Part shown: positions 1 through 7,900 of the stretch, piece after piece
Numbering within the stretch: position 1 is the first letter of the stretch
How the letters are laid out: every line of letters starts with the position of its first letter
Notes under the pieces: model-generated
What the model saw: only the letters and a program-made list of their open reading frames with translations
Databases searched by the model: none
What the model was told of the DNA's origin: nothing
Source of the DNA: Rhodospirillales bacterium
Lineage (GTDB): Bacteria > Pseudomonadota > Alphaproteobacteria > Rhodospirillales > Shumkoniaceae
Direction: 5' to 3'
Assembly: GCA_028281785.1 (NCBI GenBank)
Contig: JANQJG010000169.1
Span: 1-62,820, forward strand
DNA length: 62,820 bases
Translations under genes and position numbers: made by a program

Positions 1-391
1 GTGCCCATCATGGACGGTTCAGAGGCCAGTTGAAATTTGATAGCGCCACAACAGCAGCTTCCCTCAATCATCCCACAAATCTCCCAGTGTGGTACACGCC
101 AATGAGAACAATACAAGAACATTAGGCGCGGCGCAATGTCAAAGAAGGGCTCAAAGCGGTCATGCGCAGCAGGCGCTCGGAAGGTCCACAGCCTGATTAT
201 AGCGGCGTAGCGCTTGCGTATTGCTTGGCAGCACTGATCATTGCAGCGCACCGGGCAGTCATGTCATCGTAGTGCGATGGTGAAGGAATAGTTCGTATTT
301 CCATCTCGCATGGCCCGCCATCCGCCGCTTTCACGATTTTCTACGATCCTCGCCGCTGACCTTTATATGCTCGCCGTGTTCCGTCTCTCGC
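1..391. other. no gene recognised at the window start
   Basis: I see no coding sequence that I can support here. The short forward reading frame that begins near 310 runs into the reverse-strand MFS gene and has the Arg-rich composition of a shadow frame. The stretch follows the stop of a gene on the other strand and may hold its terminator, but I could not define a convincing stem. Confidence 0.5.
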
Positions 392-1729
392 CTAAACGCC
401 GCGCGCAATCTGTCTGTCGTCAGGCCAGCGCGGATGCAGATCGTCGATCACATATGGATGGCTATGACGGGGCTCCGTGGCGATATGCGGATGGCCGGCC
501 GGAAGGTCGTCATGACGATGCGCGATCTCGACGGGATCGTGACGCGGCCAGAGCGCGAAAGCGGCCCCAAGCCCGGCCAGGCTGAGCATGGCGAGCGTCA
601 GCATCGCCGTCACGCTGCCATATGCGCTTTGCAGCCAACCGGCCAGCGGATAAGTGACGAGCCAGCAGGCATGCGACAGCGCGAATTGCGCGGCGAACAG
701 CGCCGGGCGGTCCTCGGCGTGTCCTGAGCGGCGCAGGAGCCGCCCCGACGGCGTGAGCGTCGCCGAATAGCCCACGCCCACCAGGAACCAGGCGGTCAGT
801 AGCCAGCTCCACTGAACGCCCCAGATCGCGCTTGCGGCGCCCAGCGCGGCGAGCGCCTGTGTGATGCCCGCCGCTCCGACCATCATGACGCGCCGGTCGC
901 CGAGCTGCTCCAGAAGGCGCGGCAGACCGAGCGCCGCAACCATCGATCCGGCGCCGAAAGCGGCAAGCGTCAGCGCCACTGCCTCTTCGGACAGACCGAG
1001 ATCCTGGCGCACGACAACCACCGTGTTGACGATCACCATCGCGCCGGCGGTCGCGACGGAGAACGACAGCGCGAGCAGCGCCCTCAGCCGCGGCGTCGCG
1101 AGATAGATCCGGCTTCCGCGGGTGATGCGCGTCCAGATGCCTCGCTGCTCGGCCGGTCGCGGCCATGGTAGCGTGACCGACAGAACCAATGCCGCGGAAG
1201 CGATGAAGCCGATCACCGTGCCGCCAAAGAGAACCGGAAAGCTCACCACCGTCAGCAAGGCAGCGGCCAGCATGGGCGAAAGCAGGCTCTCCAGGTCATA
1301 GGCCAGCCGCGAGAGCGACAGCGCCTTTGTGTAGTCCTCTTCATCGGTCAGCACGTCGGGAATCGTCGCCTGAAAAGCGGGCGTGAACCCCGCTGAAGCC
1401 GCCTGTAGCAGGAAGATCAGCACATAGATCTGCCAGACCTCGGACACGAAGGGCAGCGCCAGCGCGACGCCCGCCCGTATCAGGTCGAGCGCCACCAGCA
1501 TGGCGCGCCGCGAGACGCGGTCGGCAAAAGCCTGCGCCACCGGCGACAGCGTGACATAGGCAACCATCTTGATCGCCAGTGCCGTCCCCAGAACCTGGCC
1601 CGCATCGCCGCCCGCCAGATCCCAGGCCAGCAACCCCAACGCCACGGTCGCGAGTCCCGTGCCGACGAGGGCGATGACCTGCGCCGCGAACAGATGACGG
1701 TAGGTGCGGTTGGATAGAACGCTGAGCAT
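392..1729 (-). CDS. MFS transporter, probable metal efflux permease
   Basis: A 445-residue hydrophobic protein of major facilitator type, the usual length for a 12-segment MFS permease, acting in the inner membrane. Seen: membrane segments throughout, a central Arg-rich loop around residues 190-205, and a hydrophilic His-rich C-terminal tail after about residue 400 (repeated His with Asp/Pro). The gene begins 15 nt after the stop of the CsoR/RcnR-family repressor on the same strand, so the two are almost certainly one operon. Inference: an exporter for the metal sensed by that repressor, nickel or cobalt being most likely. The His-rich tail fits metal handling but is not proof. Other MFS substrates cannot be excluded. 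Confidence 0.85.
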   Translation of the reverse strand: MLSVLSNRTYRHLFAAQVIALVGTGLATVALGLLAWDLAGGDAGQVLGTALAIKMVAYVTLSPVAQAFADRVSRRAMLVALDLIRAGVALALPFVSEVWQIYVLIFLLQAASAGFTPAFQATIPDVLTDEEDYTKALSLSRLAYDLESLLSPMLAAALLTVVSFPVLFGGTVIGFIASAALVLSVTLPWPRPAEQRGIWTRITRGSRIYLATPRLRALLALSFSVATAGAMVIVNTVVVVRQDLGLSEEAVALTLAAFGAGSMVAALGLPRLLEQLGDRRVMMVGAAGITQALAALGAASAIWGVQWSWLLTAWFLVGVGYSATLTPSGRLLRRSGHAEDRPALFAAQFALSHACWLVTYPLAGWLQSAYGSVTAMLTLAMLSLAGLGAAFALWPRHDPVEIAHRHDDLPAGHPHIATEPRHSHPYVIDDLHPRWPDDRQIARGV

Positions 1730-1744
1730 CGCGGGCTACAGGCC

Positions 1745-2002
1745 CTAAAGCAGCTTGGCGAGCGCCTTCATCTCGGTGAGGTCCGAGTCGCCGCCGGCGC
1801 CAAGGCAGTGGTCGATATGATCGTGGATGAGGGCGCGCTTGGCGGCGACCACCGCTTTCTCCACGGCCTGGAGCTGCACCGCGATGTCGGTACAGGGCTG
1901 GCCTTCCTCGATCATGCCAATGACGTGACGCAGATGGCCGTCGGCGCGTTTCAGCCGCTTGACTATACCGGGATGGGTTGCGTGCTGGTGCGATTGTGTC
2001 AT
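1745..2002 (-). CDS. CsoR/RcnR-family metal-sensing transcriptional repressor
   Basis: An 85-residue all-helical metal-sensor repressor of the CsoR/RcnR/FrmR (DUF156) family. I chose the ATG at 2002, giving MTQSHQH; the upstream extension in the same frame would cross the operator palindrome. Seen: N-terminal His residues (5, 7, 10), Cys37 in a GQPC context, and an HDHIDHC stretch supplying His60, His62, His65 and Cys66. This matches the ligand layout of the family. The N-terminal His cluster resembles the nickel/cobalt sensors RcnR and DmeR more than copper CsoR. It precedes the MFS exporter with a 15-nt gap and diverges from the HupE genes. Expected to repress both transcripts by binding the G/C-tract palindrome just upstream. 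Confidence 0.92.
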   Translation of the reverse strand: MTQSHQHATHPGIVKRLKRADGHLRHVIGMIEEGQPCTDIAVQLQAVEKAVVAAKRALIHDHIDHCLGAGGDSDLTEMKALAKLL

Positions 2003-2011
2003 ATACACACA

Positions 2012-2032
2012 ATATCCCCCCTGGGGGGATAT
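2012..2032. promoter_or_regulatory. operator palindrome of the CsoR/RcnR-type repressor
   Basis: A perfect 21-bp inverted repeat: ATATCCCCCC, a central T, then GGGGGGATAT. It lies 9 bp upstream of the repressor start and 14 bp upstream of the divergent gene. Family members are known to bind G/C tracts flanked by AT-rich inverted repeats, so this is very probably the shared operator for both transcripts. Confidence 0.85.
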
Positions 2033-2046
2033 GACAAGACGAAGCC

Positions 2047-2481
2047 GTGACAACGCACGAACGACACAAGAGAATGCAGCGCATGGGCAAAACGCCCTTC
2101 CATCATAGAATGTCTCACACAGCACGCCGCATGATCGTGCTGGCGACCGTCTTTGCGTTCATCGTTGCCCCCCTTGTCGTGATCCTGACGCACGGCCCTG
2201 CGGCCCATGCGGCCGCCGCGTCGATGGCCGCAGAGATGGCCGCAGAGATGGCCGGGGAGATCGCCGCGCACGGTCACGCCCATGACGAAGCAGGCCACGA
2301 TCACCCAGGCGGATCGCTTGGGGGCCACAATCCGGCGGACCACGACCACCAGCTTCACGCGTTGCTTTGCCAAGCGACTGGCGCTGCGAAACCGTTTCCC
2401 GACAAGGCGCCTTGCGCGTTTGGCGACGTCTTTCGACACCTGACGCCGGACGGGCCGAGACGCCCGCCCCGCCCCGCCTGA
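2047..2481 (+). CDS. His-rich exported or membrane-anchored protein of the metal cluster
   Basis: Up to 144 residues from a GTG at 2047. Internal ATG codons at 2083, 2110 and 2128 are equally possible starts, and I see no strong ribosome binding site that decides. Seen: a single hydrophobic stretch (IVLATVFAFIVAPLVVIL) followed by an Ala-rich segment ending in AHA, consistent with a signal peptide. A mature part very rich in His and Asp follows (HGHAHDEAGHDH and NPADHDHQLH). It lies between the metal repressor and the HupE-like permease, 61 nt before the latter. Inference: a periplasmic metal-binding or buffering protein. I do not recognise a named family. Confidence 0.65.
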   Translation: MTTHERHKRMQRMGKTPFHHRMSHTARRMIVLATVFAFIVAPLVVILTHGPAAHAAAASMAAEMAAEMAGEIAAHGHAHDEAGHDHPGGSLGGHNPADHDHQLHALLCQATGAAKPFPDKAPCAFGDVFRHLTPDGPRRPPRPA

Positions 2482-2542
2482 ACAGCCCCCGGAACCGGGC
2501 CTTACCGGCTCACCGTCAGACTGTTCGGACAAGGACTACGAC

Positions 2543-3274
2543 ATGACATGTTCACCGGCCGCGCCGCGCGGGCGGGGGTTCGGCGCGCGCAGCGTGTCCA
2601 TGCTCCTGCTCATCGTCGCGCTCTCTCTCGCTTGGGTCGAAACGGCCCTCGCCCATGCCGTCACGCTCGGCGACAAGGGCTATATCCAGGAGGTCACGGG
2701 GATTCATCTCATCCCGTTCCTCTATCTCGGCGCCAAGCACATGGTGACGGGATACGACCATATTCTCTTTCTCTTCGGCGTGATCTTCTTCCTCTACGGG
2801 ATGAGGCAGATCGCGACCTATGTCTCGCTGTTCGCCATCGGGCATTCGACCACGATGCTCTTGGGCGTCTGGCTCGACTTCGGCATCTCGAGCTACATCA
2901 TCGACGCCATCATCGGCTTTTCGGTCGTCTATAAGGCGCTCGACAATCTCGGGGCGTTCCGGCTCTGGTTCGGCTTTCAACCCTCGACCAAGGCCGCCAC
3001 GCTGATCTTCGGCTTTCTGCACGGCTTCGGCCTCGCCTCGCGGATCATCGACTACGACATCTCGCCCGACGGGCTCTGGCCGAACCTCATCGCCTTCAAT
3101 CTGGGCGTCGAGGTGGGGCAGCTTCTCGCGCTCGCGGCGATCCTCGTCGTGATGCGCTATTGGCGCGCCATGCCGTCCTTCGCGCGGCAGGCCCATGCCG
3201 TGAATGTCCTGTTGATGACGGCCGGATTTGCCCTGATGGGGCTGCAGATGACCGGCTATTTCGTGGCCGCTTGA
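2543..3274 (+). CDS. HupE/UreJ-family protein, probable nickel/cobalt permease
   Basis: A 243-residue membrane protein of the HupE/UreJ-2 family. Seen: an N-terminal signal-like segment ending in ALAHA, about six further membrane segments, and the characteristic motifs HMVTGYDHILFLFG (around residue 68), AIGHSTTMLLG and FGFLHGFGLAS, with conserved His and Asp residues inside membrane helices. HupE/UreJ proteins are associated with nickel or cobalt transport, and the neighbouring metal repressor supports this. The gene sits between the His-rich protein and an anchored protein (gap 19 nt) in one operon. Direction of transport and the metal are inferred from family and context only. Confidence 0.88.
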   Translation: MTCSPAAPRGRGFGARSVSMLLLIVALSLAWVETALAHAVTLGDKGYIQEVTGIHLIPFLYLGAKHMVTGYDHILFLFGVIFFLYGMRQIATYVSLFAIGHSTTMLLGVWLDFGISSYIIDAIIGFSVVYKALDNLGAFRLWFGFQPSTKAATLIFGFLHGFGLASRIIDYDISPDGLWPNLIAFNLGVEVGQLLALAAILVVMRYWRAMPSFARQAHAVNVLLMTAGFALMGLQMTGYFVAA

Positions 3275-3293
3275 GCGGCGGGAGACCTGACAC

Positions 3294-4127
3294 ATGACCA
3301 ATCATCCTTATGACAACGCCGGTTCAGATGCTTCGCCGCTGCGCGCCGAACGCCGCTACGCGCCCGACCCGCGGCCGCAAACCCGGCGCCCTCCCTATGA
3401 CGCCGGACATATCCAGGGCGTCAACGCGACACCTGGCGGGCTTGTGCGGGCGACACTTGGCTCAATGGCCGCCGCCTTGGCCATTTTGATCCTGTTCTGG
3501 CTTCCCTCGGAGTATGGCGTTGATGCAACAGGACTAGGCCGCGTGATGGGGCTGACGCAGATGGGCGAGATCAAGCAGCAGCTCTACGCGGAGGCCGTCG
3601 AGGAGGACGCCGTTCTCGCGGCCCAGGCGGCCGCCGCGCAAGTCTCTGCCGATCCGGCTCTCATCGCGCGGCTCGACGCGCTGGAAGCACGGCTCTCAAA
3701 CATCGCCGCCGGGCTTGGCGTCGCCCCGCTGCCGCCTTCCGCACCCGCGGCCGTGGCGCCTCCGGCGGTCGCGCCTGCGCCCGTTGCACCCGCGCCGGCA
3801 GCACCCGCGTTGCCGGCGTGGCGCGACGAGGTGAGTTACACGCTTGCCCCCACGGAAGGCATCGAGATCAAGCTCGTGATGACCGAAGGCGCCCGCGCCG
3901 AGTTCGCATGGACGGCCAACGGTTCGATCCTGAACTATGACACCCATGGCGACGGCGGCGGGCAACGCATCACCTACGAGCAGGGGCGCGGCGTGCCCGG
4001 GCAGTCCGGAGAACTTGTCGCGGCCTTCGACGGCAATCACGGCTGGTTCTGGCGCAACCGCACCGACGCGCCGGTGACCTTCACCCTGCGCACCCGTGGG
4101 GACTACTCGCGGATGACAGCGCCCTGA
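3294..4127 (+). CDS. single-pass membrane-anchored protein accompanying HupE
   Basis: A 277-residue protein with a cytoplasmic N-terminal region, one membrane segment at about residues 45-65 (AALAILILFWLPSEYGV), a probable coiled or Ala-rich stretch, and a Pro/Ala linker around residues 145-175 (repeats of AP and PA). A compact C-terminal domain follows from residue 178, containing EGIEIKLVMTEGARAEF and a Trp-rich HGWFWRN motif. This layout matches proteins annotated as transmembrane anchor proteins next to HupE-like permeases. It begins 19 nt after the permease and closes the operon. I infer an accessory extracytoplasmic role in metal transport; the biochemical function is not known to me. 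Confidence 0.7.
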   Translation: MTNHPYDNAGSDASPLRAERRYAPDPRPQTRRPPYDAGHIQGVNATPGGLVRATLGSMAAALAILILFWLPSEYGVDATGLGRVMGLTQMGEIKQQLYAEAVEEDAVLAAQAAAAQVSADPALIARLDALEARLSNIAAGLGVAPLPPSAPAAVAPPAVAPAPVAPAPAAPALPAWRDEVSYTLAPTEGIEIKLVMTEGARAEFAWTANGSILNYDTHGDGGGQRITYEQGRGVPGQSGELVAAFDGNHGWFWRNRTDAPVTFTLRTRGDYSRMTAP

Positions 4128-4133
4128 CACATC

Positions 4134-4168
4134 CCGCCGCGCCGGCCGGAATTTGGTTGGCGCGGCGG
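4134..4168 (+). terminator. GC-rich hairpin after the metal operon
   Basis: A perfect 10-bp stem (CCGCCGCGCC at 4134-4143 with GGCGCGGCGG at 4159-4168) and a 15-nt loop, just after the last gene of the metal operon. There is no T-tract after it, so intrinsic termination is uncertain. Confidence 0.5.
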
Positions 4169-4988
4169 ACCGAGCGAAGCGAAGCCAATCCCACCCCATC
4201 CGCCACCCGCCGCCGAACGCGCGGCGTGACACGACATCTCCGCAAACGTCCGCTTTGCGGACATCGGGACATTGGGTGTCGATCCGTCTACGGCCAACCG
4301 TGACCCAAGTCGGACCTAAAGCATTCGCGCGTGAGCCGCTAAGAGCCTGTTTGAGAAGCCCCATGGAGGCTGCGCGATACCTTCCTTCTCGTGCCGTAGA
4401 AGCACAAGCCCCCGCAAGGAATAAGCGCTCCAGGGCCCGGGAAATAAACTCGCGACTTCATTTTCCTACGGATTTCTCCCGTTTTTGCAAGTCTTTTCCC
4501 TGAGAATCTCTCCATAGGTCATGTGATGACCATCACTTTCAACAATAGGTTTACAATATTAATATTATTTCTTTTCCAGTTTGACGAAATACATCATGTT
4601 TAAATCTTAAAAAGATCAAATTTCATAAAAATTTTTAGAAATTTATCTATAAGTCAATCGATATCGGCTTTCTACCACTACTGATTCAGAAGGAGCTAGG
4701 GAATATGGGGGCTCATCGGAAAGGTTGAATGAACGTCCATACTTAGCTCTGATACGGAAGTCCATACGTCAAAACTATCTTTATAATGTAACAATGTTGA
4801 AACAAAATTGCTTAATTTTGACATTTTTACGAAACACACAACCGATACGATATTTTCTATATAAACTAGAAGATAAATCATGTTCATGGTTACCAAATTT
4901 TCAACTTTTTAACATGATCTTATGGGATACCACAAAGAAACCTGATCGTTTCCCATGCGTCACTGGTGATCGCCCATAGAAAATATAG
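4169..4988. other. long intergenic stretch that turns sharply AT-rich
   Basis: No gene that I can support. From about 4500 the base composition changes from GC-rich to strongly AT-rich and stays so into the first 150 nt of the next gene. Short frames on both strands (for example 4725-4979) have no recognisable family, and only the first has a plausible Shine-Dalgarno-like AAAGG. A TATAAT at 4782-4787 lacks a good -35 partner. The stretch may hold the promoter region of the fusion gene or be a remnant of acquired DNA. Confidence 0.5.
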
Positions 4989-7900
4989 GTGATCGTTCCA
5001 AAGAGGATCTATTTATTGGGAAATAAAAAAGACCTTCTAATTTCTTTTTTTGATTCCACTTTTTGTGTCTCAAAGACACAAAAAAGCTCCCCTGTTTCAA
5101 TATATCTTGGCTTTAGAAATACACTTTTACTAATCACTTTTTCATTCCTGGGTTGCCTTTTAAGCGACCCCGCCTTCGCCATTCCGTCTCCCGACATCGC
5201 GGTCAGCTTCTTTTCGAATATGGCCCAGTTGATCGGTCTGACGACGGTCACGGTCGGGGGCCTTTTCGTCTCCCGCAAACTCCACCTGAGGCAATCGGGC
5301 GAAGTCTCGTGCCCTCGTTCCGGAAGGTTTCTTAAGTGGTCATTGCGCGCCGCCATCGCTCTCCTCCTTGCCTCGGCTGCCCTCAATGTCCTGCAATGGG
5401 CGGATCGCCTCGACGAACGGGAGAGGCGGCTGCAGGCCAACCTCTTCCGTTCCTCGACCGAGGGCGGCAACGCCGTCGGCGATGTCTCGCTCAAGACCCT
5501 GCCCTACAGCGAACAGATCACTCATCCGCTCGGGATCACGACCGACGAATTGGCGCGCCTCATGGAAACGGCGCGGATCCAAGACGGAACGGAAATCAAT
5601 TTCATCGACCTGCGCGAACCGGAAGAGCGGGAGATGGGAACCGTGTCGGGCTTCATCCACGTTCCCTACCCCGATCTTCGCTATGGAGATCCACGGCCCG
5701 TCGTTCGTGCCCTCGGCCTCGATAGGCGGAAGAACATCCTGCTCTGCTATTCGGGTAACCGGAGCAGCGAAATCTGCGGAGCGCTCGCCGCCAAGGGGAT
5801 TCCGTGCAACTTCGTCAAGGGTGGCTATGAGAAATGGCTGGCCGAAGGCCGTTCCGACCGGGTTTCGGGCGACCGGACACCGGATGTCGTTCGAAGCCTG
5901 CCGAAGTACCCGAACGACGATGTGCTTCTAGATACACCGGAGGTGCGGCGTCTCGTCCGGAAGGAAGGCGCGCAATTCGTGGACGTTCGGTACCCCGACG
6001 AGTTCCAGCTCGGACATTTGCCCGGCGCGATCAATCTCCCTATCCGCAAGCTGAGATCGCCCGAGATGACGGCGGGGCTGAAAAGTCTTCCGGAAAAGCC
6101 CGTCATCGCCGCGTGCTATGACAAAAGAAGCTGCTTTTATTCGAGGATCCTGGGGTTGCGGCTTCATCGTCTCGGCCGCGATTTCCGGGGCCGCTACACC
6201 GTCCCGCATGACTATTTCGTTGCCCCCCAGGCCGAAACCCAGGTCGCCCTTTGGCTCGCAGCCGGCAACCGCGTCCTTGAACAACGGCTGCGAGCACCGC
6301 TGGAAAGCCTGCTCATCTGGGCCAAGGATCAGACCGGAAGCTTGGCTCTGGCGATCTTCATCGTCGTCGCCGCGCTGCGCCTCGCGATGATGCCCTTCAC
6401 GATCAAGGCGGAAAGAGACCAGGTGGTCCAACTGCGCCTCGCCCCGCGCATCGGTGAACTGAAGGAGCGGATAACCGGCGATCCGCAGCGGCTGTCGCGT
6501 GCCATTCGGGCTCTTAACCGCAAACACCATCTCACGCCGGGTCTGAACCTGCTCGGCCTCGGTATCCAGATCGTTCTATTTCTCGCCTTCTTCACGGTCG
6601 TCTCCAAGGTTGCCGGGCAAAGCAGCGAGGGATTTCTGTGGGCAGCCGCCCTCTCGCGGCCGGATCCGCTGTTCTTGCTTCCGGTTGCCGTGGGGGCGCT
6701 TGTCGCCATCCATCTTCACGGGGTCGCCGTCAAGCGCGCGCCCTTGTACCTAGGGATGCGCGTGCTCGTCGGCTGGATGTTCACCGCCATCACGTTGCAT
6801 CTCGGATCGGGGTTGAACCTCTACCTCGTTTTCAGCCTTGGGATGATGATCCTTCAAAGCCGATTCTTGAGGCTTCTTCTCAGGCCCAGGGCCACCCGGA
6901 CTCGCGCTGAACCGCCGCTGCCGGGCTGTGACGTGGTTCCGATAGAGCTCGCGCACCGGGTACCGGGCGCCGGGAACAAGGCCCGCCGGCTCGGCCGATT
7001 GATCAAGGCGGGACTTCCCGTACCGAAGGGTTTCGTGATTCCCAGTGTCCGGCTCTCGACGAAAGGCAAGGTTCTGAATTTCCCGCTGCATCACCGCCAG
7101 AGGATCGAGTCCTATTGGTGCAAGTTGCGGCTCGAACGGGCCGCCGTACGCAGTTCGGGTTTGAACGAGGATGGGGCGGATCAGAGCTACGCGGGCGTTT
7201 TCAACTCCGTGTTGAACGTCTCTCGAGCCAATCTCTTCGAAGCGCTCCGTGAGGTTCAGACGTCGCTTGTTAGCCCCGGCGCCAAGACCTACGGGAGGGG
7301 CCACGCCGAGACCGGAGGGATTTTGGTGCAGGACATGGTGGACCCCGAATACGCCGGCGTCCTGTTCACCGAACACCCGATGAAAAGTGGCAGCATGATC
7401 GTCGAAATGGTGTCCGGGTTGGGCGACGCGGTCACGGATGGCGCGACGGTTCCGCAGACATACAGCTTTGGTCGGTGGACCCGGAAACCGATGGATGATG
7501 CCGAGGCGCCAGTCGACCTGTCCCCGCTTTTGGAGCTCGGGGCACGGGCGGAGCGGCTCCTCGGTCACCCGCAGGATATCGAGTGGGCCTGGCGGAATGG
7601 GCGCTTCTACCTGCTTCAATCTCGCGATATCACGACGCTTTCCAGAACGAGGAAGGCGGATACGACACCGCGGACGCTCTTCGAAAGGGAACGGCATCGG
7701 CTTCTCCAGTTGACGTCGATGAGCGCCGCGGATGAGGTCGCGCTTGCCCAGAACGAGCTATCCGAACTGCTTCCCCGCCCCACGCCCCTGAGCCTCTCGA
7801 TGATGGAAGCCCTTTGGAGGCCTGGCGGAAGCATGGATTTGGCTTGCCGCACTCTCGGGATTCCCTACGACATCGAGGAGGACGGCCCTCCTCTCCTCAC

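Noticed and set aside
4725..4979. Small forward frame of 84 codons in the AT-rich intergenic stretch
   Set aside because: No recognisable family and only a weak ribosome site; an overlapping reverse frame is equally open, as expected in AT-rich non-coding DNA.
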